Origin: Nocardioides salarius
GTDB taxonomy: Bacteria > Actinomycetota > Actinomycetes > Propionibacteriales > Nocardioidaceae
Direction of reading: 5' to 3'
Length of the DNA: 64,000 bases
Assembly: GCF_016907435.1 (NCBI RefSeq)
Contig: NZ_JAFBBZ010000001.1
Coordinates: 434,001-498,000 of the forward strand
In this document: positions 9,719-18,136 of the stretch, piece after piece
Numbering within the stretch: the first letter of the stretch is position 1
How the letters are laid out: each line of letters begins with the position of its first letter
Notes under the pieces: generated by a model
What the model was told of the DNA's origin: nothing
The model's input: only the letters and a program-made list of their open reading frames with translations
Database searches by the model: none
Program-made: the position numbers and the translations under genes

Positions 9719-9756
9719 GTTACATGGGGGAAACACGTCCGATACGGTCTGGAAAC
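9719..9756 (+). promoter_or_regulatory. Quadruple GlnR box upstream of glnA
   Basis: Four half-sites at exact 6-base spacing: GTTAC (9719), GAAAC (9730), GATAC (9741), GAAAC (9752). This matches the actinomycete GlnR pattern gTnAc-n6-GaAAc-n6-gTnAc-n6-GAAAc. A possible -10 (TAGGGT) is at 9768. GlnR control of the glutamine synthetase gene is well established in streptomycetes; here it is inferred from the motif. The region is 102 bases upstream of the glnA start. Confidence 0.85.
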
Positions 9757-9857
9757 TGCCTCACTCGTAGGGTGAGCGCATCGTCCGAGGCATCGTCGCC
9801 GCGGGTGTCCACTCTCAGATCTGCCGGTCGTCCGACGGGGACGGCCAAGGAGGACGA

Positions 9858-11282
9858 ATGTTCCAGAACAGCGAGGAGCTGCTCAAGTACATCAAGGACG
9901 AGGGCGTCGAGATGGTCGACGTGCGCTTCTGCGACCTGCCCGGTGTCATGCAGCACTTCACGGTCCCGGTGTCCTCGTTCGACCAGTCGGTCTTCGACGA
10001 CGGCCTGAACTTCGACGGCTCGTCCATCCGCGGCTTCCAGGCCATCCACGAGTCCGACATGTCGCTGTTCCCGGACCCGACCACGGCCTACATCGACCCC
10101 TTCCGGGCCGCGAAGACCCTGGTGGTCAACTTCTTCATCCACGACCCGATCTCGGGCGAGGCCTACTCGCGCGACCCGCGCAACATCGCCCGCAAGGCGA
10201 TGGCCTACCTGGCCACCACCGGTGTCGGTGACCAGGCGTTCTTCGCCCCCGAGGCGGAGTTCTACGTCTTCGACAACGTGCGCTTCGAGACCAAGGCCAA
10301 CGCCGGGTTCTACGAGATCAACTCCTCGGCGGGCGCCTGGAACACCGGTGACGCGTTCGAGAACGACAACCGTGGCTACAAGGTCAAGTACAAGGGTGGC
10401 TACTTCCCCGTCGCCCCCACCGACCACTTCGGCGAGCTGCGCGACGAGATGGTCATCGAGCTCGAGCGGGCCGGCCTGCAGGTCGAGCGCGCTCACCACG
10501 AGGTCGGCACCGCCGGCCAGGCGGAGATCAACTACCGCTTCGACGAGCTGCTCAAGGCCGCCGACGACGTGATGAAGTTCAAGTACATCATCAAGAACAC
10601 TGCCTGGCGCAACGGCAAGACCGCGACCTTCATGCCCAAGCCGATCTTCGGTGACAACGGCTCGGGCATGCACGTGCACCAGTCGATCTGGAGCGAGGGC
10701 GCGCCCCTGTTCTACGACGAGACCGGGTACGGCGGCCTGTCCGACATGGCGCGCTACTACATCGGCGGCATGCTCAAGCACGCCCCGTCGCTGCTGGCCT
10801 TCACCAACCCGACGGTGAACTCCTACCACCGCCTGGTGCCCGGCTTCGAGGCCCCGATCTCGCTGGTCTACTCCCAGCGCAACCGGTCGGCCTGCGTGCG
10901 GATCCCGATCACCGGCTCGAACCCGAAGGCCAAGCGCGTCGAGTTCCGCTGCCCCGACCCGTCGGCGAACCCCTACCTCGCCTTCTCGGCGCTGCTGCTC
11001 GCCGGCCTCGACGGCATCAAGAACAAGATCGAGCCGCCCGCCCCGGTCGACAAGGACATCTACGAGCTCCCGCCGGACGAGATGGCCGACATCGACCAGG
11101 TCCCGACCTCGCTCAACGCCGTCCTCGACTCCCTCGAGGCGGACCACGAGTTCCTGACGGCCGGCAACGTCTTCACGCCCGACCTGATCGAGACCTGGAT
11201 CGACTACAAGCGCACCAACGAGATCGCGCCGGTGCAGGCCCGCCCGCACCCGCACGAGTTCGAGCTGTACTACGACATCTGA
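9858..11282 (+). CDS. glnA: Glutamine synthetase, type I
   Basis: 474 residues, full length. It makes glutamine from glutamate, ammonia and ATP. Glutamine-synthetase motifs present: [10 protein letters not shown], the metal-binding [15 protein letters not shown], the ATP-site GSGMHVHQS, and NRSACVRIP. Tyr402 in DIYELPPDE sits where the adenylylated tyrosine lies, so GlnE (50565-53546) can be expected to switch it. A strong ribosome site (AAGGAGG at 9848) precedes the ATG. Nitrogen control is indicated by the GlnR box. A weak terminator hairpin follows at 11305. Confidence 0.98.
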   Translation: MFQNSEELLKYIKDEGVEMVDVRFCDLPGVMQHFTVPVSSFDQSVFDDGLNFDGSSIRGFQAIHESDMSLFPDPTTAYIDPFRAAKTLVVNFFIHDPISGEAYSRDPRNIARKAMAYLATTGVGDQAFFAPEAEFYVFDNVRFETKANAGFYEINSSAGAWNTGDAFENDNRGYKVKYKGGYFPVAPTDHFGELRDEMVIELERAGLQVERAHHEVGTAGQAEINYRFDELLKAADDVMKFKYIIKNTAWRNGKTATFMPKPIFGDNGSGMHVHQSIWSEGAPLFYDETGYGGLSDMARYYIGGMLKHAPSLLAFTNPTVNSYHRLVPGFEAPISLVYSQRNRSACVRIPITGSNPKAKRVEFRCPDPSANPYLAFSALLLAGLDGIKNKIEPPAPVDKDIYELPPDEMADIDQVPTSLNAVLDSLEADHEFLTAGNVFTPDLIETWIDYKRTNEIAPVQARPHPHEFELYYDI

Positions 11283-11304
11283 CCGGCACCAGCCGATCGG
11301 TGAA

Positions 11305-11337
11305 CCGGCCCCGTCCTCCTCGTGAGGGCGGGGTCGG
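11305..11337 (+). terminator. Terminator hairpin of glnA
   Basis: A 13-base stem (CCGGCCCCGTCCT against AGGGCGGGGTCGG, two G-U type mismatches) with a 7-base loop starts 22 bases after the glnA stop. Confidence 0.6.
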
Positions 11338-11356
11338 CGTCGTCTCGCTTCCGGCA

Positions 11357-11411
11357 GGCAGAGTGTGGAGCCCCGTACGAGCATCGTCCGTCCGGGGCTC
11401 CACACTCTGCC
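11357..11411. repeat. Long palindrome with AGTGTGGAG core (REP-like), copy 1
   Basis: A perfect 18-base inverted repeat (GGCAGAGTGTGGAGCCCC at 11357-11374 and its complement at 11394-11411) encloses a 19-base loop with its own small stem (ACGA-TCGT). A related palindrome with the same AGTGTGGAG core lies at 48917-49008. It sits between glnA and the small-peptide operon. It may be a mobile REP-like palindrome or a second terminator. Confidence 0.7.
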
Positions 11412-11429
11412 CTCCCCACCTTCCGGGGG

Positions 11430-11458
11430 TGGGCAGTGACCGCGGGACTGGCTATACA
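11430..11458 (+). promoter_or_regulatory. Candidate promoter of the peptide-oxygenase operon
   Basis: TGGGCA (11430) and TATACA (11453) are 17 bases apart, a fair match to a housekeeping promoter. The start codon of the small peptide is at 11525. Sequence match only; no transcript data. Confidence 0.4.
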
Positions 11459-11524
11459 CGTAGCCACGGCGTCGACCGGCGCCGTACGACCGGGCCGAGG
11501 GCCCCGACGTGCAAGGGAGACGAC

Positions 11525-11695
11525 ATGAGCCAGTCCGAGACCGAGGGCCCCGCAGACGGCGGCGCCGAGGGCACCCCGGGCGTGCAGGACGGCGGCGCCG
11601 ACGGTGGGGCCGAGGGTCCCGCTGACGGCGGTGCCGAGGGCACCCCGGGCGTGCAGGACGGCGGCGCCGACGGTGGAGCAGACAGCTCCGCCTGA
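11525..11695 (+). CDS. 56-residue Gly/Asp-rich peptide with perfect 23-residue tandem repeat
   Basis: The peptide is 56 residues: six leader residues (MSQSET), two identical 23-residue units (residues 7-29 and 30-52, each beginning EGPADGG and ending DGGADGGA), then DSSA. The two DNA units (11543-11611, 11612-11680) differ at five positions, all silent third bases, so the protein sequence is conserved. A ribosome site (AAGGGAG) precedes the ATG. Its TGA overlaps the ATG of the JmjC oxygenase (TGATG), so the two are made together. It has no Cys and few Ser or Thr. It may be a substrate of the oxygenase. No known family was recognised. Confidence 0.75.
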   Translation: MSQSETEGPADGGAEGTPGVQDGGADGGAEGPADGGAEGTPGVQDGGADGGADSSA

Positions 11696-12957
11696 TGCCG
11701 CACCAGCCAGAGGACGGCAGGCCCGGGGACTCCGGGCCTGCCGTCCGCGCCGACACCACCCGCCCCGCCCCAGGACGACCCGCCTCGAGCAGACCCGCAC
11801 TGGCCCGGCTGGTCGGGGACGTCACCGACTTCGCGCAGACCTCCTGGGGCAGGTCCCCGCTGCTGCGCCCGGGCGCCGACGCGGGCGCCTTCGCCGACCT
11901 GCTCAGTGAGCCCGCGGTCGACGAGCTGGTGGCCCAGCGGGGGCTCCGCACGCCGTTCGTACGGGTGGCCAGGGCCGGCTCCACGCTCCCCCACAGCGCC
12001 TTCACCGCGCCGGGCGGGCTCGGTGCGGGCATCGCCGACCAGGTCAGCGACGACAAGCTCAGCGCGCTCTTCGCGGCCGGCTCCACCATCGTGCTGCAGG
12101 GGCTGCACCGGGTGTGGTCGCCCGTCCTCGACTTCTGCCAGCAGCTGGCCGCCGACCTGGGCCACCCGGTGCAGGCCAACGCCTACGTCACCCCGCCGCA
12201 GAACCAGGGCTTCGACGACCACTACGACGTGCACGACGTCTTCGTGCTGCAGGTCGCCGGGCGCAAGAAGTGGTCGATCCACGCGCCCGTGCACGAGGCA
12301 CCGCTGCGCGACCAGCCGTGGACCGACCGCCGCGAGGCGGTCCGGCTCGCCGCCGAGCAGGAACCGGTGATCGAGACCGTGCTCGAGCCCGGCGACGCGC
12401 TCTACCTGCCCCGCGGCTACCTACACTCCGCGACCGCCCTGGGCGGGGTCACCGTGCACCTCACGCTCGGCGTGCACAGCTGGACCCGGTACGCCGTCGC
12501 CGAGGAGCTGGTCGCCCTGGCCCTCGAGCGGCTCGCCGACGACGAGGAGGCCCGCGGCTCGCTGCCGCTGGGCACCTCCCTGGCGGCCGACGACCTCGAC
12601 CTCGACCTGGTCGGCAAGCGGCTGCGCGAGGCGCTGGGGTCGATCGACGCCGACGACGTGGCGCAGCGCCTGCACGCGAAGCGCCGCGGCTCGCAGCGCG
12701 CTGCGCCCCTGGGGCCGCTCGCCCAGCACGCGCTGGCCGCCGCGCTGACCGACGCGACCGCCCTGCGGCTGCGCGAGCACCTCGACGCCACGCTCACCGA
12801 CGCCACGCTCACCACCCGCGCCGGCAGCCTGCCGGTCGACCAGGTGCCCGCGCCCGTGCTGCGCCGGCTGCTCGAGGGGCACCCCGTCACGGTCGCCGAC
12901 CTGGGTCGCGAGCCCGCCCGCGAGCTGGTCGAGGCGGGACTGGTCGTCGCCGGATGA
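11695..12957 (+). CDS. JmjC/cupin_4-type 2-oxoglutarate oxygenase
   Basis: 420 residues. It resembles the ribosomal-oxygenase group of JmjC proteins (PF08007-like). The iron ligands are His176, Asp178 (HYDVHDVFVLQVAGRKKW) and the distal His244 (ALYLPRGYLHSA). A helical C-terminal domain (about 270-420) ends in a winged-helix-like segment. Known relatives hydroxylate side chains of proteins, including ribosomal proteins. Here the gene is coupled to the repeat peptide by a 1-base overlap and to the ferredoxin-like gene by ATGA, so the peptide is a plausible substrate. That role is inference; ribosomal protein L16-type substrates remain an alternative. Confidence 0.88.
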   Translation: MPHQPEDGRPGDSGPAVRADTTRPAPGRPASSRPALARLVGDVTDFAQTSWGRSPLLRPGADAGAFADLLSEPAVDELVAQRGLRTPFVRVARAGSTLPHSAFTAPGGLGAGIADQVSDDKLSALFAAGSTIVLQGLHRVWSPVLDFCQQLAADLGHPVQANAYVTPPQNQGFDDHYDVHDVFVLQVAGRKKWSIHAPVHEAPLRDQPWTDRREAVRLAAEQEPVIETVLEPGDALYLPRGYLHSATALGGVTVHLTLGVHSWTRYAVAEELVALALERLADDEEARGSLPLGTSLAADDLDLDLVGKRLREALGSIDADDVAQRLHAKRRGSQRAAPLGPLAQHALAAALTDATALRLREHLDATLTDATLTTRAGSLPVDQVPAPVLRRLLEGHPVTVADLGREPARELVEAGLVVAG

Positions 12958-13841
12958 GCCTCCGGTGCTCGGACGAGGCCGAGCTGCGCGACGACCCGCT
13001 GATCGGCACCGCTCCCCCGCAGCGCGACTGGCTGCTGGTCGAGCACCCGGGGCCGTGGCCGGTGACCGCACCGTTCGGCGCCGGCCTGTCGACCGCGCTG
13101 CTGCGCGAGCTCGGCCACCCCGAGCTGCGGACCCTGTTCATCCGACGCCACGGCCGCGACGGCGCGGCCGATCGGCTGACCGGACCGCGGCGCTGGTACC
13201 GCAGCCACGACGGCCGGTTGCGCACCGGCCTGTGGCAGCGGCCCGACGAGCTGCTGGCCAGCCTCGTCCCCGACAGCGGCGAGGAGCACACCGGCCCGCT
13301 GCTCCTCGTCTGCGCCCACGGCGTCCACGACCTGTGCTGCGCCGTCAAGGGACGCCCCGTGGCCCGGGCCCTCGCGCAGCGGTGGCCCGAGGCGACGTAC
13401 GAGTGCAGCCACGTCGGCGGCGACCGGTTCGCGCCCAACCTGCTGCTGCTGCCCGACCTCACCTGCTACGCCGGCATGTCGCCCAGCGAGGCCGTGAGCA
13501 CCGTCGAGTCCCACCTGGCCGGCCGTGTGGACCCGGCCAGGCTGCGCGGCGTCGCGGGGCTGCACCCCGCAGAGCAGGTCGCGCTCGGCGCCGTGCTCGA
13601 GCGGTGGGGCCCCGCGCCGGTCACCGCCGCCGCCCCGCGCCTGGTCGAGCAGACCGGCGGCTTCGACGCCGGCCGGTGGACGATCGACGTCATTGGTGTC
13701 GCTCCCCTGCCCGCGCGCGTGCGCGTCGAGATCGACAGCAGCCGGCGCGCCGAGGCCCGGCTCACCTGCCGGGCGACCAGACCCACGCGTGCCCTGCAGT
13801 GGGACGTTGTGTGGGTCGGGGCCGGCCCGTCCCCGGCGTGA
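12954..13841 (+). CDS. Sucrase/ferredoxin-like (thioredoxin-fold 2Fe-2S) protein
   Basis: 295 residues. Motifs of the Apd1/sucrase-ferredoxin-like family (PF06999): Cys120 in LLVCAHGVHDLCC, with Cys128 and Cys129, and HVGGDRFAPNLLLLPD (His153) downstream. The family binds a 2Fe-2S cluster and is thought to transfer electrons. The start overlaps the oxygenase stop by 4 bases (ATGA), so the three genes 11525-13841 form a coupled operon. A job in supplying or restoring reducing power for the oxygenase is inferred from position. Confidence 0.87.
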   Translation: MSLRCSDEAELRDDPLIGTAPPQRDWLLVEHPGPWPVTAPFGAGLSTALLRELGHPELRTLFIRRHGRDGAADRLTGPRRWYRSHDGRLRTGLWQRPDELLASLVPDSGEEHTGPLLLVCAHGVHDLCCAVKGRPVARALAQRWPEATYECSHVGGDRFAPNLLLLPDLTCYAGMSPSEAVSTVESHLAGRVDPARLRGVAGLHPAEQVALGAVLERWGPAPVTAAAPRLVEQTGGFDAGRWTIDVIGVAPLPARVRVEIDSSRRAEARLTCRATRPTRALQWDVVWVGAGPSPA

Positions 13842-13863
13842 CCGTCGCCCCTCGACGACCGCC

Positions 13864-14466
13864 TCAGCCCCTGCGCCGACGGCGTACGACGACGACCACG
13901 GCCACCACCAGGACGACGAACCCGAGCAGCACCCAGCTCCCGATCCCGATCGCCTCGTCGATCGCCTTGAGCGAGGCACCTGCCGTGGCACCGATGGCGA
14001 CGTGGGCCAGCGACCAGGCCAGGGCCCCGGTCAGGGAGGCCGCGACGAAGCGCGGGTAGCCCAGGTGGGCGGCCCCGGCCGCGACCGGCGTCAGCACTCG
14101 CACCGCGGGCAGGAACCGGGACGTGACGACGGAGCGGGCACCGTAGCGGCGCAGCAGCTCCTGGCTGCGCTCCCACTTCTCCTCGCCCAGCCGCCGACCC
14201 AGGCGCGTCTCGGCCACCCGTGAGCCGTAGCGACGTCCGACCAGGTACCCGAAGGAGTCGCCGGCCGCGGCCGAGAGCCACACGACGCTGGCCATGGCCG
14301 CGAAGGAACCGGGGCCATCCACCGTCGTCGCCATGACCAGGACACCGGTCTCCCCCGGCACGAAGAAGCCCAGGCCGATGCCGGTCTCGCTGAAGGCCAT
14401 GACCCCGGCCACGAGCAGGACGAGCGGCGTGGGCAGGTTGGCCAGCTCCTCGAGGAGGTCGGTCAT
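13864..14466 (-). CDS. DedA family membrane protein
   Basis: 200 residues. It has the DedA/SNARE-associated core: the re-entrant loop region ETGIGLGFFVPGE, a GDSFGYLVGR segment, and the signature SRFLPAVRVLTPVAAG with its conserved Arg residues. A C-terminal helix ends in a basic tail (VRRRRRG). DedA proteins act in lipid carrier recycling and membrane homeostasis. It converges with the ferredoxin-like gene. The 267 bases upstream (14467-14733) hold no convincing gene. Confidence 0.9.
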   Translation of the reverse strand: MTDLLEELANLPTPLVLLVAGVMAFSETGIGLGFFVPGETGVLVMATTVDGPGSFAAMASVVWLSAAAGDSFGYLVGRRYGSRVAETRLGRRLGEEKWERSQELLRRYGARSVVTSRFLPAVRVLTPVAAGAAHLGYPRFVAASLTGALAWSLAHVAIGATAGASLKAIDEAIGIGSWVLLGFVVLVVAVVVVVRRRRRG

Positions 14467-14733
14467 GATCGGCGCTCGTCCTCTCCCTCACCGCCGGGCC
14501 GGGTCGCATCGTGCTCAGGCTGCCACGAGTGCCCGGGTCCACGAGCCTGAGCAGGCCAGGAGCGCGTGCCCGGCCCGGGCACCCGGCTCCCCGATCGGTA
14601 GGGACGACGCGGTGCGCGCCAGCCCGGAAACCCGATCGTGGTGCAGAGCGACCACGTGGGCGGGCCGGTCCGAGAGACGGCGTGATCGTCGAGGTCAGGC
14701 ACGACGACGCCACCGTCAGCCACATCAGCCACA

Positions 14734-15564
14734 TCAGCTACGGCGATCCGGACGTGTCGCGGTGACCGCAGCGTCTCGCTGGGCCTCGTCGTCGGCCAGC
14801 TCCGGCGGTACCACGAGCACGGTGCAGGGAGCGTGGTCGAGCAGTCCCCGGATCCGCGCGTCGGGTCGTCCCCACAGGGGGGCGTGCGCGCCGCGCAGCA
14901 CGACCACCAGGTCGTGCTCGTCCAGGCCCGGCAGGTCGGCCCCGGGGCGGCCGGGCAGCGTCACCTCCTCGGTGGGGACGTCCCACAGCGCGGCCTGGGC
15001 AGCGGCCACACCCGCCAGCACGCGACGCTGGCCCTCAGCGATGCTCGCCGCCACCACGCGTCCCACCGCCGGAGCATCGGGGCCCGCCAGCCGCTCACCG
15101 GCCGGCACCACCTCGACCAGGCACGTGGCCCGGGCGACCACCGCTGCGGTGACCCCGCCCCGCACGGCACGCACGGCCGGGGAGGCTCCCTCGGCGCCCA
15201 GCACGACCACCGCCGCGGCGTGCGCCGTGCGCAGGATGCCGTCGGTGACCGCGCCCACGTACAGCGCGGTCTGCACGGGCCCGCGCCGCCCCAGGGAGCG
15301 GGCGTGCTCGGCAGCCGCGGCGAGCACCTCGTGCTGGGCGAAGACGTGCCGGCCGACGTACTCCTCGTCGGCCCCACTCATCGCGTAGCGCTCCTGGTCG
15401 ACGTGCAGCAGGGTGATGCTCCCGCCGCGCCGCTCGGCCTCCTGCGCCGCCCGCTCGACCACGGCCACGTCACGCGGCCAACTGCCCACGGCAGCCACGA
15501 CCCCGAGCCTCGGCCCGGTCCTGCCCGCGACGTCCTGCGTGCGTGTCACGTCCTCGGGGTCCAC
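14734..15564 (-). CDS. Universal stress protein-like, two-domain, second domain degenerate
   Basis: 276 residues, GTG start at 15564. The first half has a UspA-type fold start (RLGVVAAVGSWPRDVAVVERAAQEA) and a partial nucleotide motif (VLGAEGASPAVRAVRGGVT). The second half ends in DLVVVLRGAHAPLWGRPDARIRGLL and PCTVLVV, where the usual G-2x-G-9x-G(S/T) ATP motif is eroded. It may therefore not bind ATP in that half. It is part of a run of small stress-type genes between 13.9 and 20.2 kb. Confidence 0.72.
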   Translation of the reverse strand: MDPEDVTRTQDVAGRTGPRLGVVAAVGSWPRDVAVVERAAQEAERRGGSITLLHVDQERYAMSGADEEYVGRHVFAQHEVLAAAAEHARSLGRRGPVQTALYVGAVTDGILRTAHAAAVVVLGAEGASPAVRAVRGGVTAAVVARATCLVEVVPAGERLAGPDAPAVGRVVAASIAEGQRRVLAGVAAAQAALWDVPTEEVTLPGRPGADLPGLDEHDLVVVLRGAHAPLWGRPDARIRGLLDHAPCTVLVVPPELADDEAQRDAAVTATRPDRRS

Positions 15565-15688
15565 CGTGCCTCCCTCGCGCCCGGGTCGCCGCCTCAGGCT
15601 TCCTCGCCGTCCACGATGCCTGCCTGCGGGCGCGGCGGAGCAGGGTCCTTGGTCCCGTGCTGCCGGGGGCAGGCGCCGGGCGCGCCCC

Positions 15689-16651
15689 TCAGCCCCCGAC
15701 CCCGGAGCGAACCTGAGGCAGCACCTCGGCGCCGTAGGCCCGGATCATGTCGGCGTAGTGCGGGCCCATGTTGGCGACGTACACCTCGTCGTAGCCGGCC
15801 TCGACGTAGTCGAGGAGCTGCTGCACGTGCGGCCCGACGTCGGGGCCGGCGACGGTGCTCTCGGAGGTCGACTCGCGGGTCACCAGCTCGGTGGCCTGCT
15901 CGAAGTGGCGCACCGAGGGCAGCACCTGGGCCAGCTCACCGGGCAGCCCGGCGTGCGGCCACAGCCGCCAGGCCAGGTCGACGCCCTCGTCCCTGGTCGG
16001 CGCCCAGGCCGCCTTGCAGCCGCCCTGGGCGGGCAGCCCGCCGCTGGCCTCCTTGAAGCGCTGGACCAGGTCGGGCGAGGGGGAGGTCCCCACGAAGCCG
16101 TCGCCGATGCGGGCCGCGAGGTCGGTCGACTTGGGGCCGAACCCGCTGACGTAGATCGACGGCGGCTCCTCGGGCAGGGTGTAGATGCGAGCGTTCTCGA
16201 CCGCGTAGTGGCGCCCCCGCGTGGTCACGAAGTCGCCCTCCCACAGGCGGCGGATCAGCGCGACCGCCTCCTCGAGCATCTCGGCGCGCACGTCCCAGGA
16301 GGGCCAGGCGTCGCCGAGGACGTGCTCGTTGAGGGCCTCACCGGTGCCGACGCCCAGCGTGAACCGCCCCCCGAGCTGCACGGCGGCGGTGGCAGCGGCC
16401 TGGGCGACCAGCGCCGGGTGCATCCGCACCGTCGGACAGGTCACCGCCGTGGTGACCGGCAGCGAGCAGGCCTGCGACAGCGCCCCGATGATGCCCCACA
16501 CCAGCGGGGACTGGCCCTGCTGGTCGTTCCAGGGGTGGAAGTGGTCGCTGATCCACAGCGCCTCGAAGCCGGCCTGCTCGGCGAGCACCGCCTGCTCGAC
16601 CAGCTCGGCGGGCCCGTACTCCTCGGTGGAGAGGAAGTAGCCGATGCGCAC
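15689..16651 (-). CDS. F420-type LLM-class oxidoreductase (TIGR03557-like)
   Basis: 320 residues. TIM-barrel luciferase-like monooxygenase of the group related to F420-dependent glucose-6-phosphate dehydrogenase: RIGYFLSTEEYGP start, ALWISDHFHPW, LGVGTGEALNEHVLG and PPSIYVSGFGPKSTDLAARIGDGF. Use of cofactor F420 is expected from the group; the substrate is unknown. It starts 9 bases after the Rho-N-like small gene at 16661, so the two may be co-transcribed. Confidence 0.9.
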   Translation of the reverse strand: MRIGYFLSTEEYGPAELVEQAVLAEQAGFEALWISDHFHPWNDQQGQSPLVWGIIGALSQACSLPVTTAVTCPTVRMHPALVAQAAATAAVQLGGRFTLGVGTGEALNEHVLGDAWPSWDVRAEMLEEAVALIRRLWEGDFVTTRGRHYAVENARIYTLPEEPPSIYVSGFGPKSTDLAARIGDGFVGTSPSPDLVQRFKEASGGLPAQGGCKAAWAPTRDEGVDLAWRLWPHAGLPGELAQVLPSVRHFEQATELVTRESTSESTVAGPDVGPHVQQLLDYVEAGYDEVYVANMGPHYADMIRAYGAEVLPQVRSGVGG

Positions 16652-16660
16652 GCGGGCCCC

Positions 16661-16933
16661 TCAGTGGTTGCGCAGGGCGTCGACGAGCTCGTCCTTGGTC
16701 ATCGACGACCGGCCCTCGATGTCGAGCTCGCGGGCCCGCTCGCGCAGGTCGTCGACGGTCCAGTCCTCGTAGGAGCCCGACTCACCGCCCTTGCGGCCGG
16801 TCGTGGACCTCGACTGGTTGGCCGAGGCGTTGGCGATGCGCGCCGACTTCTCCTTGCTGTTGCCCTCATCGCGCAGCTTCTCGTAGAGCTCGTCATCCTT
16901 GACGCTGGGTCCGGGTTCCTGGCCTCCGGGCAT
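16661..16933 (-). CDS. DUF7218 / Rho-N-domain small protein
   Basis: 90 residues. The N-terminal half (DDELYEKLRDEGNSKEKSAR, then IANASANQS) matches a plasmid-stabilisation-like DUF7218 family. The C-terminal half (WTVDDLRERARELDIEGRS, then MTKDELVDALRNH) is the SAP/Rho N-terminal helix-extension-helix that can bind nucleic acid. Small and highly charged. Often seen with stress genes in actinomycetes; the cellular role is not known. Confidence 0.85.
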   Translation of the reverse strand: MPGGQEPGPSVKDDELYEKLRDEGNSKEKSARIANASANQSRSTTGRKGGESGSYEDWTVDDLRERARELDIEGRSSMTKDELVDALRNH

Positions 16934-16999
16934 GGTTCTCTCCTCTGCTGATCGGGTCGGTCCGGTCGGACCGGGACGGGGTACGTCGGGGTACGTCGG

Positions 17000-17236
17000 C
17001 TACTGCGGGCTCGTGACGTCGACGCCACCGAGCTCGCGGAGCAGGGCGTGGCAGCGGTGCGCCCGCTGCTGGTCCTGCTCCATCACCTCACGGAAGAAGT
17101 CGACGACCTCCTGCTTGCCCGCGTTCTCGGCGTCGCGCACGTACTGGCCGTAGTCGTGGCCGGCCTTGAGCGCGTGGTACTGCACCGAGATCAGGTCGAA
17201 GACGACGTCGTCGAATCCGGTCTCGCCTGTGGCCAT
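17000..17236 (-). CDS. Small helical protein, ferritin-like fragment fold
   Basis: 78 residues. Two long helices (FDDVVFDLISVQYHALKAG and AGKQEVVDFFREVMEQDQQR, then HRCHALLREL) carry His, Glu and Asp at ferritin-like spacing. The protein is conserved in high-GC actinomycetes, and the family is recognised only as an uncharacterised small stress-type protein. Metal binding is a guess from residue pattern. GGAGGACC precedes the ATG. Confidence 0.7.
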   Translation of the reverse strand: MATGETGFDDVVFDLISVQYHALKAGHDYGQYVRDAENAGKQEVVDFFREVMEQDQQRAHRCHALLRELGGVDVTSPQ

Positions 17237-17292
17237 GCTGGTCCTCCTTCGTGTCGAGCTTCGTGTCGAGCTGGCTGTCGAGGGGTGTGGTC

Positions 17293-17646
17293 TCAGCGAC
17301 GCGGCTGCGCCGGGTTGGTCGGGACGCCCTGCGAGGGCGGGTTCTGCGGTGGCCCCTGCGTCTGCGGGGACGCCTGGTGCGGCGAGGGGTGCTGGCCGAC
17401 CTGGTCGACGCGCGGCGCGGCGGGGTCGGGCCCCTCGCCCGGCGACGGCTCGGCGCCGGGGTCCTCGCGCAGCTGGGCGCGGCGCTGCTCGAGCAGCACG
17501 ATCGCCGCCGGGCGGGCGGCGTACGCCCGCTCGTGCTCGAGCAGACGGTCCACGGACCCGGCGTCGAGCCCCTTCAGCCGGTGCTCGATGTCGCTGAGCA
17601 GCAGGTGGTCGTAGTCAGGGATGGGCAGGTCCTTCGAGCTCGTCAT
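17293..17646 (-). CDS. DUF8129-like small protein with Pro-rich tail
   Basis: 117 residues from the second of two adjacent ATGs; that start is 5 bases from the GAGGAG ribosome site, whereas the first (17649) is only 2 bases away. The N-terminal half (LPIPDYDHLLLSDIEHRLKG, then LLEHERAYAARPAAI, EQRRAQL) is a conserved actinobacterial helical domain. The rest is Pro/Gln-rich and disordered (SPHQASPQTQGPPQNPP). Function unknown. Confidence 0.75.
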   Translation of the reverse strand: MTSSKDLPIPDYDHLLLSDIEHRLKGLDAGSVDRLLEHERAYAARPAAIVLLEQRRAQLREDPGAEPSPGEGPDPAAPRVDQVGQHPSPHQASPQTQGPPQNPPSQGVPTNPAQPRR

Positions 17647-17728
17647 CATCGCCTCCTCGTGGATCGGCTTCCGACACCTCCAGGAGTAGCCACCGAGCCG
17701 CCCGGCCACTCCGCCCGTTGGGGTGAGA

Positions 17729-17968
17729 TCACCTCGGGTCGTCGGGCGGGTCGTCGGGCCGCGCTCCCGGCTCGGGGCTCTGCTCGGGGTGCTCGGTGGT
17801 CTGCTCGGGGCTCTGCTCGGGGTCGGGCGCTGCCGTCGCGGCGTCGCGGCGGTCGGCGGCCTGCTCGTGCAGGTCGCGCTCGATCCGCTCGGCGCGCGGC
17901 CGCTCGAACAGCAGGATGGCGGCGGCCACGGCCAGCAGCACCACGATGGTCAAGACGAGTTCGAACAC
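17729..17968 (-). CDS. Small single-pass membrane protein
   Basis: 79 residues from GTG 17968, preceded by GAGGAGGAC. One N-terminal transmembrane helix (FELVLTIVVLLAVAAAILLF) is followed by a basic/acidic helix (ERPRAERIERDLHEQAADRR) and a disordered tail with repeated PEQ(S/T) motifs (PEQSPEQTTEHPEQSPE). No family recognised. Longer frames upstream are open by chance; this start is chosen on the ribosome site and the membrane segment. Confidence 0.62.
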   Translation of the reverse strand: MFELVLTIVVLLAVAAAILLFERPRAERIERDLHEQAADRRDAATAAPDPEQSPEQTTEHPEQSPEPGARPDDPPDDPR

Positions 17969-18136
17969 GGTGTCCTCCTCGGCTGTCGTCCTCTCGTCCC
18001 AGGTACCCGGTCGGCGCTCGTGCCACACCTGCCGCACCCCCGTCGGCCAGTGACGTTCGGCCCTACCGGTCGACACAGCCGCCGCGTTGGCTGGCGCTGT
18101 GACCTGCACACGATCGACGCGAGAAGGAGCACCGGC

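Noticed and set aside
11525..11695. The small peptide as a lanthipeptide or lasso precursor
   Set aside because: It has no Cys and no lanthionine or cyclase gene nearby; the repeat lacks Ser and has only one Thr per unit.
14463..14732. A small protein gene between the DedA and universal stress genes
   Set aside because: The translation is Pro/Arg/Gly-rich with no ribosome site, and codon bias is poor.
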